The notes under the pieces are model-generated. The model saw only the letters and a list, made by a program, of their open reading frames with translations, did no database searches and was not told where the DNA came from. A DNA stretch of 64,000 nucleotides from Microthrixaceae bacterium. Its GTDB lineage: Bacteria > Actinomycetota > Acidimicrobiia > Acidimicrobiales > DATDAH01. Within the stretch, counting starts at the first letter, position 1, and each line of letters starts with the position of its first letter. A program made the position numbers and the translations under genes. The stretch is from the NCBI GenBank assembly GCA_020637195.1, contig JACJWK010000012.1, positions 1-64,000 on the forward strand, in the 5' to 3' direction. Shown here piece after piece: positions 33,365-42,382 of the stretch.

Positions 33365-35359
33365 ATGCGAGACGTGACCCCCGACCGGCTCGTGGTGACG
33401 GGCCGGCGCAACGACTTCTACCAGGAGCTCCGGCCGGGCGACGTGCTGCTGTTCCAGGGCGCCGACTTCCTGGCGGGGCTCGCGCAGCTCACCGAGCGGC
33501 GCACCTGCTACCACTCGGCGATCTACCTCGGCCCCGACGGGCCGCTGGAGGAGGGAGGCACCCCGGTCCTGGCCCACAACGTCTCGACGCTGTGGTGGCG
33601 CGACCTCGCCGCCGACGTCGCCGAGCGCGAGGGCGAGGGATCGCTCCACCCACCGCTCGGGGCGATCCTCGAGGACGGGCCCGAGCGCACGGCGTTCCTC
33701 GAGGTGCTGGCCCGCCGACTCGTCGAGCACGGGCTCGCCAACCCGTGGGGCGAGAACCCCGACCAGCTCGCCGACCGGGCCTTCCAGCTCGTGGCCCGCG
33801 GCGGCGTGGGGGCGGTCAGCGTCGACGACTACCTCGACAAGTGCCACAGCGAGCGGCTCTACGGCGGCACCACCCGGGGTGAGCCGGTCCACCACGTCCG
33901 GTCGGTCGTGGCGCTGCGGCACCAGGACCTGGTCCAGCCCGACCTCGACCCCGCCCGGCGGGAGATCTCCGAGACCGCCCTGCTCCTCGCCGCCGAGGCG
34001 ACGGCGGAGGACGCCATCGGCTTCAACGCCGCCGAGCTCCTGTCGGTGGTGCCCGAGTGCATCGACCGGCCCGGCTACCGCGAGTGGGCGCAGCTCAGCG
34101 ACCTCGCCGACCACCCCGACAACCGCCGCCTGCTGGCCCGGCTGTTCGGGCTGTCCCGGCGGGGCCGCAAGGCGCCGCCGGCGCGCGAGCTCCTGCGGCG
34201 GCGCCTGCGCACCATCGACCCCTTCGGCTTCTTCTTCCCCGACCCCGGGGGACCCGGCTGGATCTGCGCCTCCTACGTCATCCAGACCTTCGCGAAGGCC
34301 GACTTCGGGCTCGACGCCGACTGCATCGAGGACGTGGACCTCGAGGGCCCCGCCGGCACGACGGTGCCCCTGAGCACGCCCCGCGACCTCTGGGACTGCC
34401 CCACGCTCGTGCCCGTGGCCATGTTCGTGCGGGGCCCCGAGCGCTGGCGGCCCAGCGGTCCCCCGGCCACGGCGGCGACCGCGGCGACCCCACGGCCCGG
34501 CGACGCCCCGGTCGACGGCGCCATGTACGTGGACCTGGGCGACGGCCGCACCGACGCCTCGCTCGAGGTCGCGCCCGGGCTCGAGGTGCCGGTGGTGGCC
34601 GGGCCCTCCACGGCCGACGACGCCCGCGCCTTCGCCCGGGACGCCGCGGCGTGGCGGTGGGCGACGGTCACCGTCGGCGACGCATCCGGCGACGAGGCGA
34701 CGCGCCGCCGAGGACGGCGCGGCCGTCGGCGGCGGGCGACGAGGCGCGCCGACGAGCACTGGACCCCGGCGGCGACCCACCGCCCGAAACCGTCCGCCGG
34801 CCTGAGCGCCGGCACCCGCCCGGCGCTCACCCCGGTCGTCGGCGCGCGCGCCCAGGCGTCCGCGCCCAGGCGCTCGCAGAGGGCGTCGGCGGCGTCGAGC
34901 AGCGCCGCGGCACGGGCGTCGTCGCCCTGCTGGCGGGCCAGCAGGGCCAGGGCCCGGTCGGCCGGCCCCAGGGTGGTGATCATCGAGCCCATCACGACGA
35001 AGCGGCCCGACCAGGGTGCGAGCAGGCCGGCGAGGAACGCGGCCCGGTCCGGATCGGGGTCGAGCCGGTCGGCCAGGTCGGCCGCCATCGTCAGGACCGA
35101 CGGCCAGAACTCGTTGCGGGGCAGGCGGGGGATCAGCGCCACGACCCCGGCGAGCGACGCCTCCCCCGCGACAGGGTCGCCCGCCTCCACCTGGGCGATG
35201 CCGGCCCCGATGCGCCACAGCGGGTTGTGGGGCTCGGCCACCACCACGTCCTCCACGAGCGCCCGGATCTCACCGGTGCGCCGGGCGTGGAACAGGTTGA
35301 AGTACAGGGCCGCCTTGAACGCGCCGTCGGCGTCGGGGATGTCCTTCTCCACGCCGTAG
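33365..35359 (+). CDS. Permuted papain-fold (NlpC/P60, YiiX-like) protein; true C-terminus uncertain
   Basis: About 450 N-terminal residues look genuine. An early L-R-P-G-D-V-L-L-F motif and a conserved His in CYHSAIYLG (about residue 57) are followed much later by WICASYVIQTFAKADFG with the likely catalytic Cys (about 300). His before Cys is the order of circularly permuted papain-like enzymes such as YiiX and LRAT-like proteins, acting on amide or lipid bonds. No signal peptide is seen. After about residue 445 (base 34700) the sequence becomes Arg/Ala/Ser-rich and runs antisense to the next gene until 35359, so the annotated end is probably not biological. The ATG at 33365 has GAGG upstream. 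Confidence 0.6.
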   Translation: MRDVTPDRLVVTGRRNDFYQELRPGDVLLFQGADFLAGLAQLTERRTCYHSAIYLGPDGPLEEGGTPVLAHNVSTLWWRDLAADVAEREGEGSLHPPLGAILEDGPERTAFLEVLARRLVEHGLANPWGENPDQLADRAFQLVARGGVGAVSVDDYLDKCHSERLYGGTTRGEPVHHVRSVVALRHQDLVQPDLDPARREISETALLLAAEATAEDAIGFNAAELLSVVPECIDRPGYREWAQLSDLADHPDNRRLLARLFGLSRRGRKAPPARELLRRRLRTIDPFGFFFPDPGGPGWICASYVIQTFAKADFGLDADCIEDVDLEGPAGTTVPLSTPRDLWDCPTLVPVAMFVRGPERWRPSGPPATAATAATPRPGDAPVDGAMYVDLGDGRTDASLEVAPGLEVPVVAGPSTADDARAFARDAAAWRWATVTVGDASGDEATRRRGRRGRRRRATRRADEHWTPAATHRPKPSAGLSAGTRPALTPVVGARAQASAPRRSQRASAASSSAAARASSPCWRASRARARSAGPRVVIIEPITTKRPDQGASRPARNAARSGSGSSRSARSAAIVRTDGQNSLRGRRGISATTPASDASPATGSPASTWAMPAPMRHSGLWGSATTTSSTSARISPVRRAWNRLKYRAALNAPSASGMSFSTP

Positions 35360-38205
35360 GCGACCGCCTCGGCCGCCAGCGCGTCGGCATCGTCGAAGCG
35401 CCCCTCCATCTGCGCCAGCGTGGCGCGCTGCATGAGGGCGAACCACGAGGTGCGGGGGTGGTGGGTGGCCTCGGCCAGGGCCCAGTGGCGACGGCGGTAG
35501 GACTCCGCGTCGGCCCGGTCGCCCGCCTGGATGCCGGCGCGCAGCCGCCCGAGCAGTCCCACGTGGAGCAGGTGGTCGTCGCCCCGCGCGGCGGCGAGCT
35601 CGAGCAGCTCGTCGAGGAGGCGGCGGTTCCCGTCGACGTCGCCCTGCCAATGGCCCACGCTCTGGCGGGTGAAGAGCGCGGCCGCGAGCGCACCCGAGTC
35701 GCCCACGGTGCGGGCGCGGGCCACCACCTCGTCGGCGAAGGCCACGAGCGACTCCCCCGCCACCGCGGCGTCGCCGCGGCCGAACTGGTTGACCTCGCCC
35801 GCCCACGCCGCGTCCAGCTCGATGCGCCGGGCCGGATCGCCCCCGTCGCCGAAGCGCCGCCGGGCTTCCTCGAGCAGCTCGAGGCGGGGCCCCACGAGAC
35901 GGACGGAGCGGCCGCGGTCGTCGATCTCGAGCGCCACCCGGGTGAGCACGTCGACCGCCCCCAGCCGGCGGCTCTCGTCGGCGATCGCGAGGTACTGCTC
36001 CCGGGACCCGTCCCAGTCGCCGCACACGCACCGCAACCGGGCCCGCCGCAGGTCGAGCCCGAAGCGCTCGTCGTCGCGCAGCACGGACGCGAGACGACCG
36101 TCGGACGCGAGCCGGTCGAGCAGGCGCAGCTCCTGGTCGGGGTCGAGGTCGGCCGCGAGCCGGTCGGCGGCCGCGAGCGCCCGGCGGTGCAACTCGGCGG
36201 GGTCGAAGCGGCGCCCCGCCTCGAGCGCGTGGTGGGCGGCGGCGACGGCTCGCCCCTCGGCCGCCGCCACGTCCGAGAGGGCACGGTGGCCCCGGTGGCG
36301 GCGGGGCGTCGACACGCGGCGCGCCAGCACGGACTGGTACAGCGCGTGCCCGAAGCTCAGACGGTCGTCGGGGCCGCCGGGGTCGACCACGAGGCGCCGC
36401 CCGAGGGCCGGCTCGAGCGCCCGGATCATCTCGTCCACGGGGCGGCCGGTCACGGCGGAGACCTCCTCCACGGAGAAGTCCAACCCGGCGAGCGCGGCCG
36501 CCTCGAGCGCGCCGAGGGTGTCGTCGGCCATCCCCGCCAGACCGTCGTCGACCATGGCCGCCGCCCGCTCGCTGGGCTCGATGCCGCGCAGCTCGTCGAG
36601 GAACGACGTGCCGTCGAAGGACCGGAACTGCTGGAGCACCAGCGGGTTCCCGGCGCTCAACTCGGCGATCCGGCGGGCCTCCTCGGCCGTGCAGTCAACC
36701 CCGCCGCGGGCGAGGAGCTCCCGGGCCGCGACCGGGTCCAGGCCGGGCAGGTCGACCGCGGTGCTCGCCGGCGCCAGCTCGCCGAGCAGCGCCCGCACCG
36801 CAGGGTCCTCGGCGCCGGGTCGCGCCGCGATCAGCACGCGCACGCGCGGCGGCACGCCCCGGGCGAGGACGGCGCGGGTGAGGGCCACGGAGCTGGTGGC
36901 CGCCCACTGGAGGTCGTCGAGCACCACCAGCACGGGCGCGATCTCGCTGACGAGCTCGATCAGGTCGGCGACGGCCTCGAAGAGACGGAACCGGGCGGAC
37001 GGGTCGGCCTCGAGCGCCGACGCCGGCGCGCGCCCGGGCGCGAAGCCGGCGACGAGCTGGGCGAGGGGCTCGCGGACCGCCGGCGGCAGGGCGTCCGCCA
37101 GGCCCCGAGGGAGCTGCTGGAGCGCCGCGGACAGCACGTGTGCCCACGCCTCGTAGGGCAGGTACCGCTCGGGGCTGTGGCGTCCGTAGAGCGTCACCAC
37201 CCCCGCCGCGGCCAACCGGTGGGCCACCTCCGCGACGAGGTGGGTCTTGCCCGCGCCGGCCTCGGCCACCATCAACGAGACCCGCTCGGGCGCCGGTCGG
37301 TCGCCGAGCGACCGATCGACCAGCTCGGCCACCACGACGTCGCGACCCACGAGCGACCCGGGGGCGAAGAGCCCCAGGGCGGCGCCCACCGCCACGACGT
37401 CCGCCGACGCCGGATCGCCCACGAAGGCGGCCCAGGGGTCGGCGGGCGGGCGGTCCCCCCGCGTCAGGACCTCGTGCTCGGCCGCTCGCAGCTCGGGGCC
37501 GGGCTCCACCCCGAGCCCCTCGACCAGGCGCCGGCGGGCGCGCTGGTACGCCTCGAGCGCGTCCGCCGTGCGCCCCGAGGCTCCGAGGGCCCGCACCAGC
37601 AGGGCCCACCGGTGCTCGTCGTAGGGGCGGCGCTCCACGAGCGGCTCGAGGTGGCTCACCGCCTCGGGTGCCCGCCCGTGGGCCTGGAGCAGCGCCGCCA
37701 GGCGGTCCTCGGCGCGGCCCCGCCGCTCGTCGAGGGCGCGCCGCAGGTGCTCCGCGCAGGGGAGGTCGCCGACCCCCTCGACGGGGTCTCCCGCCCAGAG
37801 GGCAACGGCCCGCTCGAGCGCGTCGATCGCCACCTCGCTCAGGCCCTGGCGCTCGGCGGCCGCCGCCTCGTTGACCAGCGCGTCGAAGCGACCGAGGTCG
37901 ACGCGGTCGGTCGGGGCGTCGAGGCGGTAGCCCGCGCCCGTCCACACCACCTCGAGCCCGTCGGGGAGCTGGTGGCGCAGGTGGGTGACCTGTTGTTGGA
38001 CGCGGTTGACCGCGGTGGCGGGCGGATCGTGCCACAGCCCGTCGACCAGGCGATCCACCGGCACCGGTCGGCCCAGGTCGGTGGCCAGCATCGCCAGCAG
38101 CGCCCGGCGGCGCGGCCCCCCGGACAGGACCGTGGCCTCGTCACCGTCGACGATCGAGACGGGCCCGAGCACCCGCACCGCCGCGCCGGCGCCTCCCGCT
38201 GCCAC
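34273..38205 (-). CDS. Large SARP/AfsR-type regulator with AAA ATPase and TPR-like helices; true C-terminus uncertain
   Basis: From a GTG at 38205 the frame gives about 1310 residues. An OmpR-like winged helix (about 10-95) and a BTAD domain (100-250) come first. An ATPase with Walker A AEAGAGKTHL (near 310) and Walker B LVVLDDLQWA (near 435) follows, then a long helical TPR-like region (580-1130). This is the LuxR/AfsR-like STAND regulator plan. After about base 34830 the translation becomes low-quality and runs antisense to the papain-like gene down to 34273. GTG 38205 is preferred to the TTG at 38223 because TACCGT lies seven bases before it. Confidence 0.75.
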   Translation of the reverse strand: MAAGGAGAAVRVLGPVSIVDGDEATVLSGGPRRRALLAMLATDLGRPVPVDRLVDGLWHDPPATAVNRVQQQVTHLRHQLPDGLEVVWTGAGYRLDAPTDRVDLGRFDALVNEAAAAERQGLSEVAIDALERAVALWAGDPVEGVGDLPCAEHLRRALDERRGRAEDRLAALLQAHGRAPEAVSHLEPLVERRPYDEHRWALLVRALGASGRTADALEAYQRARRRLVEGLGVEPGPELRAAEHEVLTRGDRPPADPWAAFVGDPASADVVAVGAALGLFAPGSLVGRDVVVAELVDRSLGDRPAPERVSLMVAEAGAGKTHLVAEVAHRLAAAGVVTLYGRHSPERYLPYEAWAHVLSAALQQLPRGLADALPPAVREPLAQLVAGFAPGRAPASALEADPSARFRLFEAVADLIELVSEIAPVLVVLDDLQWAATSSVALTRAVLARGVPPRVRVLIAARPGAEDPAVRALLGELAPASTAVDLPGLDPVAARELLARGGVDCTAEEARRIAELSAGNPLVLQQFRSFDGTSFLDELRGIEPSERAAAMVDDGLAGMADDTLGALEAAALAGLDFSVEEVSAVTGRPVDEMIRALEPALGRRLVVDPGGPDDRLSFGHALYQSVLARRVSTPRRHRGHRALSDVAAAEGRAVAAAHHALEAGRRFDPAELHRRALAAADRLAADLDPDQELRLLDRLASDGRLASVLRDDERFGLDLRRARLRCVCGDWDGSREQYLAIADESRRLGAVDVLTRVALEIDDRGRSVRLVGPRLELLEEARRRFGDGGDPARRIELDAAWAGEVNQFGRGDAAVAGESLVAFADEVVARARTVGDSGALAAALFTRQSVGHWQGDVDGNRRLLDELLELAAARGDDHLLHVGLLGRLRAGIQAGDRADAESYRRRHWALAEATHHPRTSWFALMQRATLAQMEGRFDDADALAAEAVAYGVEKDIPDADGAFKAALYFNLFHARRTGEIRALVEDVVVAEPHNPLWRIGAGIAQVEAGDPVAGEASLAGVVALIPRLPRNEFWPSVLTMAADLADRLDPDPDRAAFLAGLLAPWSGRFVVMGSMITTLGPADRALALLARQQGDDARAAALLDAADALCERLGADAWARAPTTGVSAGRVPALRPADGFGRWVAAGVQCSSARLVARRRRPRRPRRRVASSPDASPTVTVAHRHAAASRAKARASSAVEGPATTGTSSPGATSSEASVRPSPRSTYMAPSTGASPGRGVAAVAAVAGGPLGRQRSGPRTNMATGTSVGQSQRSRGVLRGTVVPAGPSRSTSSMQSASSPKSAFAKVWMT

Positions 38206-38212
38206 GGCGATC

Positions 38213-38218
38213 ACGGTA
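38213..38218 (-). promoter_or_regulatory. Putative -10 box (TACCGT) of the large SARP gene
   Basis: TACCGT on the minus strand is seven bases before the GTG at 38205. It decides the start choice over the TTG further upstream. Confidence 0.4.
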
Positions 38219-38270
38219 CCCAACGTCGGCGCGGCCGGGCTCCGACCGCCCGACGCTCCGACCGAGCCGG

Positions 38271-38276
38271 TAGGTT
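38271..38276 (+). promoter_or_regulatory. Putative -10 box (TAGGTT) of the phosphomutase-like gene
   Basis: TAGGTT is nine bases before the ATG at 38286, with no ribosome binding site between. Confidence 0.4.
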
Positions 38277-38285
38277 CACGGACCC

Positions 38286-38939
38286 ATGCCTGCCCGCAAG
38301 AACGCCGGCCCCGAGCCGACGCTGGTGCTGCTGGTGCGCCACGGCCAGACGCCGACCACCGGCACCACGCTGCCCGGTCGCGCTCCCGGCCTCCACCTCG
38401 CCGACCGTGGCGTGGCCCAGGCCGAGGAGGCCGCCGAGCGGATCCGGCCGCTGGCGGCGAAGGTGGCCGCGGTCTACGCCTCGCCGCTCGAGCGGACGCA
38501 GGAGACCGCGGCCCCCATCGCCCGGGCCGTACGGAAGCGGGTGCGCACCGAGCCGGGCCTGCTCGAGTGCGACTTCGGCCGCTGGACGGGCAAGAACCTG
38601 AAGGACCTGGCCAAGCTCCCCGAGTGGCGCACCGTCCAGCGCTACCCGAGCGGGTTCCGCTTCCCCCGCGGCGAGTCGTTCGCGGAGATGCAGGCGCGCA
38701 TCACCGGCGCCCTCGACCGGCTCGTGGCCCGTCACCCCGGCGCCACCGTCGTGGCCGTCTCGCACGCCGACCCCATCAAGGCGGCCGTGGCCCAGGCCCT
38801 CGGCACCCACCTCGACCTCTTCCAGCGGATCGTGATCTCACCGTGCTCCATCACCGCCGTCCTCTACGCCGCCACCGGCCCCGTCGTCTTGTCGGTCAAC
38901 TCCACGGGCGGCGATCTGGCCGCCCTGGCCCCGTCGTGA
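38286..38939 (+). CDS. Histidine phosphatase superfamily protein (MSMEG_4193-type phosphomutase)
   Basis: This 217-residue protein has the RHG motif (LLVRHGQTP, about 15-23) with the phospho-accepting His, Arg in SPLERTQETA near 67, and the second catalytic His in VSHADPIKA near 160. The long insertion PGRAPGLHLADRG is typical of the MSMEG_4193 family. Members sit beside DUF3090 and the SCO1664 family in many actinobacteria, as here. The substrate is unknown; co-occurrence suggests a shared actinobacterial pathway. Confidence 0.92.
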   Translation: MPARKNAGPEPTLVLLVRHGQTPTTGTTLPGRAPGLHLADRGVAQAEEAAERIRPLAAKVAAVYASPLERTQETAAPIARAVRKRVRTEPGLLECDFGRWTGKNLKDLAKLPEWRTVQRYPSGFRFPRGESFAEMQARITGALDRLVARHPGATVVAVSHADPIKAAVAQALGTHLDLFQRIVISPCSITAVLYAATGPVVLSVNSTGGDLAALAPS

Positions 38940-38973
38940 GGCGGCGACCGGACCGGTCCGGGGAGGGATCGGC

Positions 38974-39495
38974 GTGAGCTCGTCGTTCCGCTTCGACGAC
39001 CCCGACGTCTTCACGGCCGGCGCCGTGGGCGAGCCGGGCCATCGGACCTTCTTCCTCCAGGTCGCCGAGGGCAGCCAGGTCGTCAGCCTCAAGTGCGAGA
39101 AGCAGCAGGTGGCGGCCCTGGCCCAGTACCTGGCCGAGCTCCTGGCGGACCTTCCCCCCGTGGCGCCGGCCCTGTCGCCCCCTGCGCTCGCGCTCAGCGA
39201 GCCCGTGCTCGCGGAGTGGGTCGTGGGCTCCATGGGCGTGGCGTACGACGACGCCGACGAGCGCTTCGTCCTGGTGATAGACGAGCTCGTCGCCGAGGAG
39301 GACGAGGGCGGTGAGCCCGAGCCGACGCCGGGGGTGGCCCGGCTCCGCCTCACCCCCGCCCAGGTGGCCTCGTTCGTGCCGTGGGCCGAGGAGCTGGTGG
39401 GGCAGGGGCGTCCGCTGTGCCCGCTGTGCGGCCGCCCCATGGACCCCGAGGGCCACGCCTGCCCGCGCACCAACGGCCACCACCGCCCGAGCTGA
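38974..39495 (+). CDS. DUF3090 family protein
   Basis: The 173-residue protein matches the conserved actinobacterial DUF3090 family. It has an FTAGAVGEPGHRTFFLQ start, a KCEKQQV helix near residue 37, a beta-strand DERFVLVIDELV, and a C-terminal zinc-ribbon-like C-P-L-C-G-R-P-M-D-x(3)-H-x-C with Cys/Cys/His/Cys. No function is established. It lies 34 bases after the phosphomutase gene and four bases before the SCO1664-type gene. Confidence 0.93.
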   Translation: MSSSFRFDDPDVFTAGAVGEPGHRTFFLQVAEGSQVVSLKCEKQQVAALAQYLAELLADLPPVAPALSPPALALSEPVLAEWVVGSMGVAYDDADERFVLVIDELVAEEDEGGEPEPTPGVARLRLTPAQVASFVPWAEELVGQGRPLCPLCGRPMDPEGHACPRTNGHHRPS

Positions 39496-39499
39496 GGCA

Positions 39500-40213
39500 G
39501 TGGGCGCGCCCCGCGACGTCGACGACGAGCTGCGCTTCCTGCGCGAGGCCGAGCTCTCCGTCGAGGGGCGGATGCCCTGGAGCTCGAACGCCACGTTCCT
39601 CGTCGAGGCCCGCGACGGCGACCGCACCGAGCCCGCCGTCTACAAGCCCCTGCGGGGCGAGCGGCCGCTGTGGGACTTCCCCCCCGGCCTCGGCAAGCGC
39701 GAGGTCGCGGCGTGGGAGCTGGCGCAGGCGCTCGGCTGGGACCTCGTGCCCCCGACCGTCCTGCGGGACGGTCCGCTGGGGGAGGGGTCGGTGCAGCGCT
39801 TCGTCGAGGCCGACTTCGAGCAGCACTACTTCACGCTGGTCGAGGACGAGGACCTGCACCCGCAGCTCCGGCGCATGGCGGCGTTCGACATCGTCGCCAA
39901 CAACACCGACCGCAAGGGCGGGCACTGCCTGCTCGCCGAGGGCGGCCACGTCTACGGCATCGACCACGGCCTGGCGTTCCACGAGGACTTCAAGCTGCGC
40001 ACGGTGATCTGGGATTTCGGGGGCGAGCCGGTGCCCGACGACCTCCTCGGCGACCTCCGGCGCCTCCTCGACGAGGGCCTGCCGCCGTCGCTGGCGGACC
40101 TGCTCACGCCCGTCGAGTGCCGGGCCCTGGCCTTCCGCGCCGAGCGGCTCGTCGAGGTCGGGGTGTTCCCCGTGGACACCTCGGGCCGCCAGTACCCCTG
40201 GCCGCTCGTCTGA
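39500..40213 (+). CDS. SCO1664 family (phosphatidylinositol kinase-like) protein
   Basis: From the GTG at 39500, with GAGG upstream, the protein is 237 residues. Kinase-like landmarks are YKPLRGERPLWDFP near residue 50 (putative nucleotide-binding Lys), VAAWELAQALGWDLVPPT, FDIVANNTDRKGGHCL near 128 (catalytic-loop-like Asp/Asn) and IDHGLAFH (DFG-like Asp) near 153. This fits the PI3/4-kinase-like fold of the family. No activity is established. It completes the phosphomutase-DUF3090-kinase-like trio. Confidence 0.9.
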   Translation: MGAPRDVDDELRFLREAELSVEGRMPWSSNATFLVEARDGDRTEPAVYKPLRGERPLWDFPPGLGKREVAAWELAQALGWDLVPPTVLRDGPLGEGSVQRFVEADFEQHYFTLVEDEDLHPQLRRMAAFDIVANNTDRKGGHCLLAEGGHVYGIDHGLAFHEDFKLRTVIWDFGGEPVPDDLLGDLRRLLDEGLPPSLADLLTPVECRALAFRAERLVEVGVFPVDTSGRQYPWPLV

Positions 40214-40316
40214 CACCCGTCTCCGGCGCGGACGCCCGTCCCCCGTCCTGAGGGCCCACGTCGTCACGCCCGGCGACGAGCCGGCCACCGGAACCGGGGA
40301 GAGCGCGCGCCGCCGA

Positions 40317-41885
40317 TCAGCCGGCGTCGGCCACCACCGCGGGACGGGTGCTGACGTCGCTCGCCACCACCCGGTCGCGCCCGCCGCGCTTGGCGGCGTA
40401 GAGGGCGGCGTCGGCGCGACCGACGAGGGCGTCGACGTCGAGCGCGTTCTCCGGGTAGCTGGCGACCCCCGCGCTGACGGTGAGCGCGACCGCGTCGACG
40501 GCCTCGCGGAGCCCCGAGCGCACCCGTTCCGCGAACGCCACGCCGCCGGCGGCGTCGACCCCGGGGAGCAGCACGACGAACTCCTCACCGCCGTAGCGGG
40601 CGGCGACGTCCTCACGGCGCACCAGCTGCTCGAGGCCCGCACCGACCTGGCGCAGGACCTCGTCGCCGGTCTGGTGCCCGTGGGTGTCGTTGACGGCCTT
40701 GAAGTGGTCGAGGTCCACCAGGACCAGGGCCAGCGGGTCGCCCGTGCGCTGGGCCCGCGACAGCTCCCGCTCGAGCGCCCCGTCGAACTCGGTCCGGTTG
40801 CACAGCCCGGTCAAGCCGTCGTGACGGGCCAGCCGGTCGACCTCGCCGAGCAGCAGGCGGGTCCGCAGGGACATGGCGGCGTGCCCGGCGGACTGGACGA
40901 GTGTGGCCAGCGTCGACGCCGGCAGGCCGCTCCAGCGACCCCCGGCCCACTCGGCCAGCAGCACCCCGACCGGCGCCCCGTTCGCCAGCATCGGCACCGC
41001 GACGACGTTGTGGGCGAAGGGCAGGAGCCGGTCGACGAGGGGGTCGGCGGACGGGTCCAGCGCCCGCACGAGTCGCGGGGCGCCGGTGCGCCGGCACTCG
41101 GCCACCACCCCGCCGGCCTCGCCCGCCGAGGTGGGCGCCTCGAACCACACGCAGGCGGCGTCGTCGGCGACCGCCCCGATGAGGCGACCTCCCTCCTCGG
41201 CCACGACCAGCGCTCGTCGGAACCGCATCCGCCGGTGGACGTGCACCGCCAGGACGGCGCAGATCTCCTCGGGCCACTCCTCGCGCTCGAAGTCCGAGCT
41301 GAGGTCGAGCAGGGACTGGATCTGACGACGGCTGTGGTTGAGGCCGCGCTCGTTCAGCGACGAGAACGCGGCGGCGCCGATGGCCAGGACGAGCAGGGTG
41401 GACGCCCGGAACGCCGCGGCGCCGTCGAAGGCGGGGTCCTCCCCCCGCAGGTAGTACGCCACCACGGCCGACGAGCCGCCGACCATCAACAGCGCGTGCC
41501 ACACCGCGACCTTGAGGCCGGTCCGGTACGAGGCCACCAGGGTCACGGCGACGATGTGGAAGTAGATGAGGAAGGTCAGCAGGCTGTCCCGGCCCCCGGT
41601 CTGGCCCACCACGAAGGCGAGGAAGATCCCGTCGACGACGAGCAGTGCCGACACCGCGAGCAACCCTCGCCAACCGAGCTTGCGGCGGGTGAGCTCGACG
41701 GCGGTCGTGACCCCCGCGTAGAGGACGGCGGCGAGCTCGACGGTGCCCGACGGATCGACGACGACGTCGCCGACCACGCCGACCGCGATGATCACGCTCG
41801 CGGCGATGGCCAGGCGCGCGATGAGCAGGACCGCGAGGCGGTCCGACAGCGGGACCAGGTCGGCGTCGTGCTCGTCGACGGTCAT
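40317..41885 (-). CDS. Membrane-bound diguanylate cyclase with GAF-like domain
   Basis: The 522-residue protein has five to six N-terminal membrane helices (about 20-185), a linker helix, a GAF-like sensor domain (about 200-340) and a C-terminal GGDEF domain. The active motif is GGEEF. An inhibitory I-site R-x-x-D (RRED) lies exactly five residues before it, so product feedback is likely. It makes cyclic di-GMP. Its ATG overlaps the stop of an upstream gene encoding a one-pass membrane protein. No other GGDEF or EAL protein is in the window. Confidence 0.93.
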   Translation of the reverse strand: MTVDEHDADLVPLSDRLAVLLIARLAIAASVIIAVGVVGDVVVDPSGTVELAAVLYAGVTTAVELTRRKLGWRGLLAVSALLVVDGIFLAFVVGQTGGRDSLLTFLIYFHIVAVTLVASYRTGLKVAVWHALLMVGGSSAVVAYYLRGEDPAFDGAAAFRASTLLVLAIGAAAFSSLNERGLNHSRRQIQSLLDLSSDFEREEWPEEICAVLAVHVHRRMRFRRALVVAEEGGRLIGAVADDAACVWFEAPTSAGEAGGVVAECRRTGAPRLVRALDPSADPLVDRLLPFAHNVVAVPMLANGAPVGVLLAEWAGGRWSGLPASTLATLVQSAGHAAMSLRTRLLLGEVDRLARHDGLTGLCNRTEFDGALERELSRAQRTGDPLALVLVDLDHFKAVNDTHGHQTGDEVLRQVGAGLEQLVRREDVAARYGGEEFVVLLPGVDAAGGVAFAERVRSGLREAVDAVALTVSAGVASYPENALDVDALVGRADAALYAAKRGGRDRVVASDVSTRPAVVADAG

Positions 41886-42352
41886 CAGCGGAACCTCAGC
41901 CGCTCGCCCTGGTCGAGGGGAGCGTCGGCGAGCTTGCGCTCGTGGCGGTCGGCGCGGTCCTGGAGCACGAGGAAGGCGCCGATGGCGAGGGCGAGCAGCG
42001 CCGGCCAGGCGAACCGTCGGGCGTCACGCCGCGCCGCCTCGCCGAGGGCGCCGGCCGGGCCGGCTCCCACCTCGTCGGCCGGAGCGGGATCGCCGCCGGA
42101 CGTGGCGCGGGCGCCGTCCGTCCCGGCGCGGGTGGCACCGCCCGCGCCCCCACTCCCCCGCCCGGACGCGCCGGTCGCCCCGGCGGCCGCCGCAGGACCG
42201 TCCGCGGCCGTCCCGTCAGCGCCGGTGCCGTCCGCCGCCGGGCCGTCCAGGTCGCGGGGGGTCCTCGGGTCCGCGCCGGTGCCCGGGTCCGACGGCGGCG
42301 CAGGCGCCGGCCCGCCACCGCCGCCCAGCACGCCGTCCACGGTGTCGTTCAC
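41885..42352 (-). CDS. Disordered one-pass membrane protein upstream of the diguanylate cyclase
   Basis: This 155-residue protein starts at GTG. The first 105 residues are a Gly/Ala/Pro/Asp/Thr-rich disordered region. A single membrane helix (about residues 115-131, FAWPALLALAIGAFLVL) and a short charged tail (DRADRHERK...) follow. No domain is recognised. Its stop shares a base with the cyclase ATG, so it may be a partner or localisation factor (inference). Low complexity makes the coding call less secure than for neighbours. Confidence 0.6.
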   Translation of the reverse strand: MNDTVDGVLGGGGGPAPAPPSDPGTGADPRTPRDLDGPAADGTGADGTAADGPAAAAGATGASGRGSGGAGGATRAGTDGARATSGGDPAPADEVGAGPAGALGEAARRDARRFAWPALLALAIGAFLVLQDRADRHERKLADAPLDQGERLRFR

Positions 42353-42382
42353 GCCGCCGAGGAGGTCGTCGACGCGCGCCCG

